A stretch of DNA of 64,000 nt from Neptunomonas antarctica (GTDB lineage Bacteria > Pseudomonadota > Gammaproteobacteria > Pseudomonadales > Balneatricaceae): the NCBI RefSeq assembly GCF_001305295.1, contig NZ_LJSI01000042.1:154656-218655 (forward strand), written 5' to 3'. A program made the translations under genes and the position numbers. The notes below the pieces were generated by a model. That model worked only from the letters and a program-made list of their open reading frames with translations. It ran no database searches and was not told where the DNA came from. Below, piece by piece: positions 9,301 to 17,617 of the stretch; positions within the stretch are counted from its first letter, which is position 1, and every line of letters starts with the position of its first letter.

Positions 9301-11138
9301 GCACCTTGGTAGATCAAGGTGAAATCGTGTATCCAGAAACTCTGCCCATCACTGCGTTGCACTGCATAAGGATGCTCCCCGACGACCTGCATACCCAGAT
9401 TTTCCAGTACAGGAATAACGTCTGACAGTATTAATGGATCATTAGCGTTAAATAGTTTGAAGCGTAATATATCCTGGCTTTGCTCAAGTACGCGATAAAA
9501 GCTCATGGTTACCAGGTTTGTAGCGCTCAGCTCTTCAATACGCTGAATATCAAATACAGCGCTGGTCACTTTAAAGTGCTCCCGATACGCGCTGTTAAAT
9601 GCGTTACGGTAGTTATTTTGCAGGTAGTTACCCTGCTCTTCTCCACAGGAATCCATCAGTGCGCTATGCAGCTCATCACCCCAATCACGGGAAATATTAA
9701 CCACTTCAGATTCAAGCTCAGCAAGATTCACCTGCACAGGATTGTCGGGATTAATGCGTAGTACAAACTGTACCCGTGCGAGTATCGATTCACTGAAAGT
9801 AGTGGTAAATTCTACTTCGCTTGAATTACACGCTTTTACCAGCAGTTCCTGAACCTGTATACGTAGCGCCGTGTTGAAAATGTCGCGTGGCACGTAGTAA
9901 AGAAAAGTCACAAATTGGTTACAGCGATCCTGACGGAATAATAAACGGATACGGCGGCGGTCATGCAGACTGAATATACCAATCGAAAGATCCAGCAATT
10001 CCTGTTCACTTGACAGCATCAGCTCATCACGCGGCAAATCGTTCATGATCTGCATCAGCTCTTTACCGTTGTGGCTGCGACGTTCAAACCCTGAACGTTG
10101 TAGTACGGTTTCGGCTTTGCGACGCATCACTGGAATAGTGTCAATGGATTCAGAATAGACCGGAGAGGTGTAAAGACCATAAAAACGGCATTTACCGGTT
10201 ACATTACCCTGTTCATCAAAACGTTTGATGATGACTCTGTCCATATAGGCAGGCCGGTGTACCAGTGAAAAATTAGAATCTTTAGCAAACATGATGACGC
10301 TTGGCTCTAGCAAAAAATTCTGCTCTGCTTCACGGATATCACCTAAGCTGCGCTCATTAAGCTGGCCAGCCGATTTCTTCAGTTTCAGCATACCGAGTTC
10401 GCAGCCCTCTACACGGCTGACCTTCTCGCCTTCAATACTGATTTCGTCATAGCCTAAAAAAGTGAACCGATCATTTAACATCCAACGAAGGAAGGCTTCT
10501 GCATCTTTTTCTTGCTCACCTTTATGCTGCGATAGTTCTTCCAGCAATGCGATGGCACGCGCCTGCATCTGCGGAAAATCGGCCACCACGACATGTACTT
10601 TTTTAAGTATTTGCTGCAAAGAGGTCAGTATAGCTTTGAGTTCCGTCGCATCACTGGTGCGATCTACTTCCAGATAGATAAGCGCTTCAGGCATGGCCGT
10701 TTTATCATCGGCATCGCTTAATTCACGCAGAACTCCAGCATCACGCTGCGTAAACAGAACTTCATTATGGATGGTATGAATCACCAAACCACGGCGGTTT
10801 AATTCCATCCGAATAGAATCCACCATAAACGGCATATCCGATTGAAGGATTTCGATAACCGTATGTTGCGCGCGCCAGCCATGCTGTTCTAAATCAGGAT
10901 TGTATACATGTATTTTGGATTGCTTAGCGTTAAAACTTTGTAAGAACTGCCAACAAGACATCGTGGCTCCATACAGATTATCCAACGAGCGCTCGTTGAG
11001 CTCTTCCTTCGTTGTTGTTTGATAATACTGTTGCGCAAAATCCGAGATAGCGTGGAAGCTATCTGGAGGTAGTTTAGCGCTAAGAAGCTCTGTCAGTGGA
11101 GCCAGCAATATATTGTTGTCAGAAGCTCGTTTAACCAT
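6327..11138 (-). CDS. gdhB: NAD-specific glutamate dehydrogenase, large (about 180 kDa) type
   Basis: 1,603 residues, the usual length of the large bacterial NAD-GDH family. It catalyses oxidative deamination of glutamate to 2-oxoglutarate with NAD. The N-terminal half has the family's regulatory ACT-like regions (PFMVDSIRMELNRRGLVIHT). The catalytic core lies near residues 790-1250 and is recognised from GGLRWSDRLEDYRTEVLGL, the Lys-rich VGAKGGFVAKK, GDMAGDVFGNGML and WNGGIGTYVK. No frameshift or missing block was seen. The gene lies 168 bp downstream of a UspA gene and in the same direction as the TAXI-TRAP genes, which suggests that imported glutamate or a precursor is catabolised here. 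No strong ribosome site precedes the ATG. Confidence 0.95.
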   Translation of the reverse strand: MVKRASDNNILLAPLTELLSAKLPPDSFHAISDFAQQYYQTTTKEELNERSLDNLYGATMSCWQFLQSFNAKQSKIHVYNPDLEQHGWRAQHTVIEILQSDMPFMVDSIRMELNRRGLVIHTIHNEVLFTQRDAGVLRELSDADDKTAMPEALIYLEVDRTSDATELKAILTSLQQILKKVHVVVADFPQMQARAIALLEELSQHKGEQEKDAEAFLRWMLNDRFTFLGYDEISIEGEKVSRVEGCELGMLKLKKSAGQLNERSLGDIREAEQNFLLEPSVIMFAKDSNFSLVHRPAYMDRVIIKRFDEQGNVTGKCRFYGLYTSPVYSESIDTIPVMRRKAETVLQRSGFERRSHNGKELMQIMNDLPRDELMLSSEQELLDLSIGIFSLHDRRRIRLLFRQDRCNQFVTFLYYVPRDIFNTALRIQVQELLVKACNSSEVEFTTTFSESILARVQFVLRINPDNPVQVNLAELESEVVNISRDWGDELHSALMDSCGEEQGNYLQNNYRNAFNSAYREHFKVTSAVFDIQRIEELSATNLVTMSFYRVLEQSQDILRFKLFNANDPLILSDVIPVLENLGMQVVGEHPYAVQRSDGQSFWIHDFTLIYQGAEPVVLDEVKDVFHNAFASIWNGCAENDEFNHLVIGANLSWREVSMLRAYARYSKQIRFGFSQPYIAGTLARHIQVTKLLVALFRARLEPSRQSSAKVAALAERIESSILDALDKVANINEDQILRRFLELIKATLRTSFFKRDEQGELKDYFAFKLNPRKINAMPLPRPMFEVFVYSARVEGVHLRGGKVARGGLRWSDRLEDYRTEVLGLVKAQQVKNSVIVPVGAKGGFVAKKLPTNGDREAFMAEGIASYQIFISALLDITDNLVGGAVVPPIDVVRHDEDDPYFVVAADKGTATFSDIANKIADERGFWLGDAFASGGSQGYDHKGMGITARGAWESVKLHFRELGLDTQTEPFSVVAIGDMAGDVFGNGMLLSEQTQLCAAFNHLHIFIDPTPDAASSFVERQRLFVLPRSSWEDYNASLISAGGGLFSRASKWIDISPQMKARFDITADRLSPNDLLTALLKAPVDLIWNGGIGTYVKASHETHADVGDKANDSLRINGNQLRCKVLGEGGNLGFTQLGRMEFCRNGGKSNTDFIDNAGGVDCSDHEVNIKILLNEVVVNGDMTVKQRNVLLREMTDEVGSLVLQNNYKQAQAISVAHSHACRSMDEYIRLINRLEAEGKLNRELEFIPADDELQARKAAGEGLTRPELAVLISYIKGELKETLNVPSITQDAYLSRAIFTAFPQRLVNEFSEQIENHRLRGEIIATQVANGMVNSMGITFTDRLSQISGSSIADVAAAFVIARDVFGIDQLWSDIEALDNQVPSALQQQMMADLIRLIRRATYWFLRHQKPKIDAATAVAQFRPGSMQISSQLAGLLKGEPRARWQHKHDELVTAGVPSALAGVVAGADTLYSLLSIIQAAEQTGQSIERVAQIHFSLGDRLELNWFDHQIKEIDVNSHWESMSRDGFREDLTNHQQAITVNVLKTGTEAEDDDLLVNQWLENHDLLMQRWQRLLSEIRNASQPNFAIFAVAIRELQELAQAR

Positions 11139-11306
11139 GGTTATTTATTTTTAACCCAAGTGAGGTGATGTGTTTAGTTCTGTAACATTACTTCATGCAC
11201 AAATTGCTTCATACAGAGGTTACAGAACACATGAAATTTTTTATGGTGAATCGGTAATATTTATTACTTATGAAAAACTTAGTCTAAAATCCTCCATCTA
11301 ACAAGC

Positions 11307-11738
11307 TCAGTCTTTCAGTAGTAAAACAGAACATTTAGAACGTTCGGCCACTCTGGCAGACACTGAACCCAGTAAAAACTCATCAATTTTAGAACGATGA
11401 TGAGCCGGCATAATGACCAGATTAATCTCTTTAGAGGCGATGTAATTGACAATCGTCTCTGCAGGAGAACCTTCGTATACACGCAGGGTTGGATGAACGC
11501 CTTCCGGCATCACTTTATGCGAGTAATCCTGTAATTTACGGGCGATCTCTTTTACTGCTTTAATGTGGTCTTTTTCACTAAAATAGGCCGCGACAAATGA
11601 GTTAGTAAAACCTGGAACAACGGTTAGCATGTGCAACTCAGATCCGTTTTCCTGTACTTCACGCAGTGCCAGCAACAGCGCCTGTTCTGCAAAATCGGGT
11701 TCATTCAGATCAATGGGGACGAGTACTTTTTTAAACAT
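11307..11738 (-). CDS. Universal stress protein (UspA family), TRAP-associated
   Basis: 143 residues, a single Usp domain. The N-terminal strand KKVLVPIDLNEPD and the C-terminal ATP-binding pattern G-2x-G-9x-G-S (seen around HHRSKIDEFLLGSVSARVAERSKCSVLLLK) fit ATP-binding UspA proteins. It has a strong ribosome site (AGGAGGT, 8 bases before ATG). It sits directly downstream of the TRAP permease. In Halomonas the UspA protein TeaD is encoded beside the TeaABC TRAP transporter and modulates it; a similar role here is inferred from position. Confidence 0.85.
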   Translation of the reverse strand: MFKKVLVPIDLNEPDFAEQALLLALREVQENGSELHMLTVVPGFTNSFVAAYFSEKDHIKAVKEIARKLQDYSHKVMPEGVHPTLRVYEGSPAETIVNYIASKEINLVIMPAHHRSKIDEFLLGSVSARVAERSKCSVLLLKD

Positions 11739-11756
11739 AGCTCTTACCTCCTACCA

Positions 11757-11792
11757 ACCTGATAACCTGACTTTGATAGCCGGTTATCAGGT
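11757..11792 (-). promoter_or_regulatory. 11-bp inverted repeat between TRAP permease and uspA
   Basis: ACCTGATAACC (11757-11767) and GGTTATCAGGT (11782-11792) are perfect complements separated by 14 bases, so the transcript can form a hairpin ahead of the UspA ribosome site. No T-run follows, so it may be an RNA-processing or stability element, or an operator, rather than a terminator. Confidence 0.5.
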
Positions 11793-11818
11793 AATTTATC
11801 GGTCAGGTTGACTAGACG

Positions 11819-14455
11819 TTAGCTAGCATTCACTGGATTGGACACCACCGCTCCAGGCGTTTTACGGCGACGCTGCAGTAAAATAATCAATGCAAAGAAA
11901 GCTAATGCTGGTATGTAGATCCATTCCTTAGCAGGCTGTGTTTGTGGCACATCCACTGCAGTAATAACCTGATCAAAGACCAAACCAGCTTTTTCTGCTG
12001 CACTGTCATAACCAACGTAATCAACAATCGTTTTGCCGTTGTTGGTCACCAGCTCAAGTCCCGCAGCATCCATGCGCGCAGCACCATCAGCCCCTTCACC
12101 TAATGCCATACTGGCCATAAATGAGCGGTTGTTACCCACAGCATCTTCACCCTCGACCCATAGGCGTAATTCAGTTCCAGCGACCATTGAGTCTGCCGCT
12201 TGCATAAGCTCTGTAGGCGCAATTTGCTGATGAGGCGGTACCATTTGATCCATCCAGAAACCCGGACGGAAAAGTGAAAACGCAATCAACATCAACGCCG
12301 CCGATTCATACCAACGGCTACGTACAAGAAAGAACCCTTGAGTGGAGGCTGTAAATATAAGTATGGCGCAGGTGGCAACAATAAAGACCATTATTCCTTG
12401 AAACCACGTCACATTGATCAGTAAAAGATCCGTGTTGAAAATGAACAAGAAAGGCAAAATTGCCGTACGCATACTGTAATTAAAGGCAACAAACCCGGTA
12501 CGAATCGGATCACCACCAGAAACCGCAGCGGCAGCAAATGAAGCCAGGCCTACAGGAGGCGTTACATCCGCCATGATACCGAAGTAAAATACGAACAGAT
12601 GAACGGCAATCAGCGGAACGATCAAGCCAGACTCTTGCCCGAGCGTTACAACAACCGGCGCTAACAACGAAGACACAACAATATAGTTAGCGGTGGTAGG
12701 TAGTCCCATACCAAGAATCAGACTCAATATAGCCGTCAGTATCAGCATGAGTAACAAGTTACCCATCGAGAGAATTTCAACCAAATCAGCCAGCACAGAG
12801 CCGACACCGGTTTGCGATACCGCACCCACAATAATACCTGCGGTTGCTGTGGCAATCCCGATACCAATCATATTGCGGGCACCCACAATCAAACCATCAA
12901 CCAGCTCGTTAGCACCTTTTCGTAGCTGAACACCCAAATGACCTTGTTGACGAAAGTAAGCCATCAATGGACGTTGCGTGACCAAAATAAAGATCATCAG
13001 CACCGTCGCCCAGAAGGCAGAAAGCCCCGGAGACAACCGCTCGATCATCAAGCACCAGACCAGCACGACAACGGGCAGTAAGAAGTGCAAACCAGATTTA
13101 ACCGTTGGGCCAACTTCAGGAAGCTCAATCATCGGTGAATCGGGAGCATCCAATTTCAAATCAGGAACGGCAGATGCAAACCGCACTAAAAAGACATAAA
13201 CCACCGACAGTAATACGGCGATGACGATCCCGGAAGACTCTCCGAACGTTGGTTTAATCCAGCCAATACCATAGTAAACAATGGCAGCAATAGCAGCGGT
13301 GACAATAAAGCCACTGAGTAAACCGATCACACGAAGATGCCAGGGCTTAATAGCCCCGCGACGTGGCAAGCCCTGCATTTCTAACTTCATGGCTTCAAGA
13401 TGAACGATATAAACCAGTGCGATATAAGAAATCAGCGCAGGAAGAAACGCATGTGTAATAACTTCAATGTAAGAGATGCCTACATACTCGACCATGAGGA
13501 ACGCTGCTGCGCCCATCACCGGTGGCATGATTTGCCCATTAACAGAAGAGGCTACTTCAACCGCACCCGCTTTTTCGGCAGAAAATCCGACACGTTTCAT
13601 CATCGGAATGGTGAACGTACCTGTGGTTACCACATTAGCAATAGACGAACCTGAAATCAGCCCCGTAAGACCCGAAGCGACTACTGCTGCTTTGGCCGGG
13701 CCACCGCGCATGTGCCCTAATAATGAAAAGGCAACCTGAATAAAATAGTTACCTGCACCTGCTTTATCCAGCAATGCGCCGAACAAAACAAACAGGAATA
13801 CAAAATTGGAAGACACGCCAAGCGCAATACCAAAAACGCCTTCAGTCGTTAACCACTGATGATTGACAAGCTCTTTAAGTGTGACGCCTTTATGGGCAAT
13901 TATATCCGGCATATACGGGCCGGCCAATGAATAGGTCAGAAACACAATCGCCACGATCATCAGCGGTGGGCCGAGTGTTCTGCGGGCCGCTTCAAGCAAC
14001 AACAATAACCCGACAACAGAAACAATTAAATCCTGCGTATTAGGCATGCTGGGGCGGGTGATGAGCTGATCGTAGAAGATAAAAATATAGGACGCACAAA
14101 AGGCCGCGATAATACTCAACACGATATCGTTGAGTGGTACACGGTGATGTGGTGAGTGGGCTAAGGCAGGATAGGCCGTAAATGCCAGAAACACCGCAAA
14201 GCCCAAATGGATAGCACGGACTTCAGTGCCGTTAAAAATACCGAAGCTGCCTAACAGGGGCCAATCATAAAAAGGTAACGGTGATGCTATCCATAGTTGA
14301 AAAAGTGACCAGCATAATGCTGTTCCTAACAGGAGTTTGCCCTGCCAGCCATGCGGGATACGTGCGCCGGTATCACTGGCGGCCACCATATCCTGCAATT
14401 CTTTTTCATTAATGGCTGTTTGCGTATTTTTATTTTGCTTGTTCAAATCTGTCAT
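11819..14455 (-). CDS. TRAP transporter fused permease (TAXI-associated 4TM-12TM type, DUF3394 tail)
   Basis: About 878 residues with numerous hydrophobic helices. The N-terminal part corresponds to the small DctQ-like membrane subunit and the central part to DctM (GGPAKAAVVASGLTGLISGSSIANVVTTGTFTIPMMKR, split here only for reading; also GMGLPTTANYIV and ADVTPPVGLASFAAAA). The C-terminal region (about 760-860) is a soluble DUF3394-type extension followed by one last helix. It carries out sodium- or proton-coupled uptake together with the upstream TAXI binding protein. Two ATGs lie six bases apart. The inner one (14455) has GGGAG at a normal 7-base spacing, while the outer one (14461) abuts the GGGAG, so the inner is preferred. 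Confidence 0.92.
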   Translation of the reverse strand: MTDLNKQNKNTQTAINEKELQDMVAASDTGARIPHGWQGKLLLGTALCWSLFQLWIASPLPFYDWPLLGSFGIFNGTEVRAIHLGFAVFLAFTAYPALAHSPHHRVPLNDIVLSIIAAFCASYIFIFYDQLITRPSMPNTQDLIVSVVGLLLLLEAARRTLGPPLMIVAIVFLTYSLAGPYMPDIIAHKGVTLKELVNHQWLTTEGVFGIALGVSSNFVFLFVLFGALLDKAGAGNYFIQVAFSLLGHMRGGPAKAAVVASGLTGLISGSSIANVVTTGTFTIPMMKRVGFSAEKAGAVEVASSVNGQIMPPVMGAAAFLMVEYVGISYIEVITHAFLPALISYIALVYIVHLEAMKLEMQGLPRRGAIKPWHLRVIGLLSGFIVTAAIAAIVYYGIGWIKPTFGESSGIVIAVLLSVVYVFLVRFASAVPDLKLDAPDSPMIELPEVGPTVKSGLHFLLPVVVLVWCLMIERLSPGLSAFWATVLMIFILVTQRPLMAYFRQQGHLGVQLRKGANELVDGLIVGARNMIGIGIATATAGIIVGAVSQTGVGSVLADLVEILSMGNLLLMLILTAILSLILGMGLPTTANYIVVSSLLAPVVVTLGQESGLIVPLIAVHLFVFYFGIMADVTPPVGLASFAAAAVSGGDPIRTGFVAFNYSMRTAILPFLFIFNTDLLLINVTWFQGIMVFIVATCAILIFTASTQGFFLVRSRWYESAALMLIAFSLFRPGFWMDQMVPPHQQIAPTELMQAADSMVAGTELRLWVEGEDAVGNNRSFMASMALGEGADGAARMDAAGLELVTNNGKTIVDYVGYDSAAEKAGLVFDQVITAVDVPQTQPAKEWIYIPALAFFALIILLQRRRKTPGAVVSNPVNAS

Positions 14456-14487
14456 ATTCATCTCCCAACGTTGGAATCAGGAATAAG

Positions 14488-14515
14488 AAAGAAGGGGTGT
14501 TGACACCCCTTCTTT
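14488..14515 (-). terminator. Intra-operon hairpin between TAXI binding protein and permease
   Basis: A perfect 13-bp stem (AAAGAAGGGGTGT, 14488-14500, complement at 14503-14515) with a two-base centre. On the minus strand it is followed by a T-rich run. It lies between the binding protein stop and the permease start, so partial termination or 3'-end stabilisation would give more binding protein than permease, as is common in uptake operons. Confidence 0.75.
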
Positions 14516-14528
14516 GGCTAGTAGTAAA

Positions 14529-15524
14529 TTACATCCAACCTTGTTCTTTGTAGTAACGGATAGCGCCTTCATGCAACGGAGCTGACAAGCCGTTAGCGAT
14601 CATTTCTTTAGGGTCCAGGTTTTCAAATGCAGGGTGTAGCTTTTTAAAGCGATCGAAGTTATCGAATACAGATTTAACAACTAAGTAGACTGTATCAGCA
14701 CTTACGTTAGCTGAGGTGACCATCGTGGCTGCATTACCGAAAGTTTTTACGTCTTTGTCCGTGCCTTCATACATGCCACCTTTGATGATTGCTGGCGCAT
14801 AGTAAGCATTTTCAGCGATAAGCTTATCGATAACTTCACCCTCTACCGGAATCACTTTAGCTGCACATGAAGTTGTAGCTTCTTTGATTGCTCCGGATGG
14901 ATGCCCTACAGAGTAAATCATGACATCAATTTTGTTATCACATAACGCCTGAGCCTGCTCAGATGCTTTTAGCTCACCTGCCAGTTTGAACGAGTCACGC
15001 GTCCAGCCTTTTAAGTCCATCAGCACTTCCATCGTGCCGCGTGTACCCGAACCCGGGTTTTGCAGATTAACACGCTTGCCGACTAAGTCGTCGAACGTCT
15101 CTACGCCAGAATCAGTACGCGCCACTACAGTGAAGGGCTCATTATGAACCGCAAACATCGCGCGTAAATCAGTAAATGGGCCCTGCGCAATAAAAGATTC
15201 ATGCGTTGTGCCTTCCAATGCATAGTTCTGCCAGTCAGACTGAGCCAGACCCATATCCTGCTGGCCCTGACGGATCGCATTAATGTTAGCAACAGAACCA
15301 CCGGTAGAAGGCGCTGTACATTTAACGCCGTGTTCTTCTGTGCCACGGTTAACCAGACGACAGATAGACTGGCCAACAACGTAATAAACGCCTGTTTGAC
15401 CACCGGTACCGATCGTTACATAAGTTTGCTCTGCTGCCATGACGCTAAAAGAAGCGGCCAGACCTACAGCAGATGACAGCAACGTAGTCGCTAATTGATT
15501 TCTAAGAGACTTTTTAAGAGACAT
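14529..15524 (-). CDS. TAXI-family TRAP transporter solute-binding protein
   Basis: 331 residues with an N-terminal signal peptide (hydrophobic to about residue 30, ending VMAAEQ). The TAXI pattern is clear: YVTIGTGGQTGVYYVVGQSICRL, the C..PSTGGSVANINAIR block, DMGLAQSDW, and the C-terminal LHPAFENLDP. It captures solute in the periplasm for the fused permease encoded next. A Vibrio cholerae TAXI-TRAP system has been reported to carry glutamate, and glutamate dehydrogenase lies in this cluster, so glutamate is a reasonable but unproven ligand. The ribosome site AAGGG is 7 bases before the ATG. Confidence 0.93.
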   Translation of the reverse strand: MSLKKSLRNQLATTLLSSAVGLAASFSVMAAEQTYVTIGTGGQTGVYYVVGQSICRLVNRGTEEHGVKCTAPSTGGSVANINAIRQGQQDMGLAQSDWQNYALEGTTHESFIAQGPFTDLRAMFAVHNEPFTVVARTDSGVETFDDLVGKRVNLQNPGSGTRGTMEVLMDLKGWTRDSFKLAGELKASEQAQALCDNKIDVMIYSVGHPSGAIKEATTSCAAKVIPVEGEVIDKLIAENAYYAPAIIKGGMYEGTDKDVKTFGNAATMVTSANVSADTVYLVVKSVFDNFDRFKKLHPAFENLDPKEMIANGLSAPLHEGAIRYYKEQGWM

Positions 15525-15583
15525 GGTAAACCCTTCTTATCGTTATATTCCCGTTAGGGAGTTGCGTGAAGTACATCTCAGCC

Positions 15584-15598
15584 GTACGTGATACGTAC
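15584..15598. promoter_or_regulatory. Palindrome upstream of the TAXI-TRAP genes (possible operator)
   Basis: GTACGT (15584-15589) and ACGTAC (15593-15598) are complementary about a 3-base centre, some 60 bp before the TAXI gene start. Position and symmetry fit a repressor or activator site, but no regulator gene is adjacent. Confidence 0.4.
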
Positions 15599-15723
15599 TG
15601 ATGTTATCAGAAAAACTCCCGACAACATGACCTCTGGCTCCTAGATTAGGAGATAGCTACAACATACGAGAAATAACAGAAATCAATACCGCCTTCCATG
15701 CCAATAAAACCTCCTAACGTGCC

Positions 15724-15756
15724 AAAGAGCAAATAAAGAGTAAATAAAGAGTAAAA
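15724..15756. repeat. 11-bp tandem repeat, three copies
   Basis: The unit AAAGAGTAAAT repeats at 15724, 15735 and 15746 with one or two changes. It lies between the transglutaminase-like gene and the TAXI promoter region. The rest of 15525-15824 shows no coding sequence, only the palindrome noted at 15584. Confidence 0.7.
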
Positions 15757-15824
15757 TCAGTGCGACATAGCGTTAATCGTTTTATTAAGAATAAAGGTCT
15801 GGTTATTGCGGACTTCACGGCAGC

Positions 15825-16622
15825 TTAAGCTTCTTCGTTTTCGATAAGCTCAACATGTACACTTTGCGCAGCCAGGAATACCGGAGGGCCAAACTGATTA
15901 TAGACAGCAACATCTGCTGCATCACGTCCGTAGCCAATGGCGACATACCCGCCGATAGTTTCGGCCTGGGTTGCGTCGAAAGTGTACCAACGGCCATCAA
16001 TGAATGCCTCGAACCATGCGTGCAAATCCATAGGCTGAAGCCCGTAGAGATACCCCACAACCAACCGGGCCGGAATACTCAGGCTGCGACACAAAGCAAT
16101 TCCAAGGTGTGATAAATCCCGACAGACACCTGACTGTCTTGCGTTGATCTCTACGGCCGATACAGGCACGTCACTGCTTCCTGGTTCATAACGAATATTA
16201 GTGCGTAACCACGCCTCAATAGCCGCGACTTGATCGTAACCCAAGGTTTGTTCTGCTGTAATTGCCGTAGCCATCTGGCCAAATTGCTCCGACTCGCAAT
16301 ATCGACTGGGTAATAAATAACTGAGCACGGCATCGGGTAGATTCTGAATCTCGACAAAGGGTGCTCCAGGTGCCTGATCTACGTGGTCTGCGGTCATCAC
16401 ATCAGCGACAATGTGCACAGAGAAAGTCCCGGGAGGGGCGACGAGGCGCTGACACAGATTACCGTAATTATCCGTGAATTCGTATACAGGCATAGACGGC
16501 ACGATCCTATATTCTTCGCGTGCTATCCATTGCTGAGCTCCACTGCGTGGCCGCAACATTAATATGAAAGGTGTTGGTACTGTAATATCGAACGTCAAAT
16601 CACAACTCGTGCGTAACCACAT
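15825..16622 (-). CDS. Transglutaminase-like cysteine protease family protein
   Basis: 265 residues, no signal peptide. An N-terminal beta-rich region (about 1-100) precedes a transglutaminase core with the Cys ([18 protein letters not shown]), His ([10 protein letters not shown]) and Asp (YTFDAT) of the catalytic triad in the right order. Members are cytoplasmic and of uncertain substrate; most are predicted peptidases or amide-bond enzymes. The start is supported by AAGGA 7 bases upstream. It stands alone on the minus strand, with 278 bp of apparently non-coding sequence upstream. Confidence 0.85.
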   Translation of the reverse strand: MWLRTSCDLTFDITVPTPFILMLRPRSGAQQWIAREEYRIVPSMPVYEFTDNYGNLCQRLVAPPGTFSVHIVADVMTADHVDQAPGAPFVEIQNLPDAVLSYLLPSRYCESEQFGQMATAITAEQTLGYDQVAAIEAWLRTNIRYEPGSSDVPVSAVEINARQSGVCRDLSHLGIALCRSLSIPARLVVGYLYGLQPMDLHAWFEAFIDGRWYTFDATQAETIGGYVAIGYGRDAADVAVYNQFGPPVFLAAQSVHVELIENEEA

Positions 16623-16900
16623 GTATTAGATCCTTCGGAAAGCAAAATGAAAACAGAACGTCCCACTCATCAGGATGCAGAGGCAACGTGAAATTGTTCG
16701 AGTACAGTTGATTATGTGCGTCCAGTATAACTATAGACCAATGGGCTAGAATACTGCTTCAGGAAGCTTACCATTCATAGCAATTGAATGTTAACTACTC
16801 ATTAATCAAAAGGGCTTAATCGCGAAATTGAGTATAAAACCAGTCTCTGGTAAGAAGCTAACTAAGGTGTAGGCTGAGGCGTAGATTGAGGAGAGGTGGT

Positions 16901-17590
16901 TCATTCACCAAAGACAAACTCTTCATGACTATCTAACCATAACGGATATTTAAACATAGCTCTGGCATACAAGTGGCTTTGTACATGATGATTTAACCAG
17001 TGCTGCAGATGAGAATACGGACCCTGCAAAAACAGGTGCCGGTTGGCTTTGGAAAACTGTCGAACAAAAGGGAGTAACGCGTAATCAAGTAAGCTGGGGG
17101 CTGCGCCCATTAAAAATTCATGTTGCGTTAACCGTTGCTCTAGCCGTTGAATAAAAGGCTCACACGCAAGGCGAAAAGATTCTTCAGTCTTTTCATGGAA
17201 ACGTTTTGCGTGTTTGTATTTTTCCAGACTGGGCTTAAATTGTTTGTCATTCTCTTCAATTATTTTGAGCATTTCAGGGAGCGCATCTGCTCGCTCAGAA
17301 TAGAGTAAATTTTCTGGATCGTTACGCTGTAATGCCCACAACATAATATCTAAGCTTTCATCTATAACCTGTTGTTTTTCTTTTATTTTATTATCTATAT
17401 CGGCGGGCAATCTGAGAATCAAAACAGGCACTGTACCTTTTGGAGAAACTGCCAACATTTCAGCGGGTTTATTCTTCATCGTGATAGGCCGCAACAATAC
17501 CGGTTGCTGAGCTAATAATATGACCAGCCTTGCCCGCATTGCATACGGGCAGTTTTGTAGTGAATACAAAATTGGCAAGGCCACTACCAT
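16901..17590 (-). CDS. Glutathione S-transferase family protein (CPYAMR type)
   Basis: 229 residues. The N-terminal thioredoxin fold carries the CPYAMRARL motif (Cys near residue 14) and the cis-Pro glutathione site (SPKGTVPVL), followed by an all-helical GST C-terminal domain. The CPYAMR motif is closer to glutaredoxin-2-like and omega-like GSTs than to Ser/Tyr types. A clear paralogue lies at 62269-62946. It starts 27 bp after the U32 gene stop on the same strand, so the two are probably co-transcribed. Confidence 0.88.
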   Translation of the reverse strand: MVVALPILYSLQNCPYAMRARLVILLAQQPVLLRPITMKNKPAEMLAVSPKGTVPVLILRLPADIDNKIKEKQQVIDESLDIMLWALQRNDPENLLYSERADALPEMLKIIEENDKQFKPSLEKYKHAKRFHEKTEESFRLACEPFIQRLEQRLTQHEFLMGAAPSLLDYALLPFVRQFSKANRHLFLQGPYSHLQHWLNHHVQSHLYARAMFKYPLWLDSHEEFVFGE

Positions 17591-17617
17591 CTTACAGTTA
17601 CCTCACAACCAGGCACC

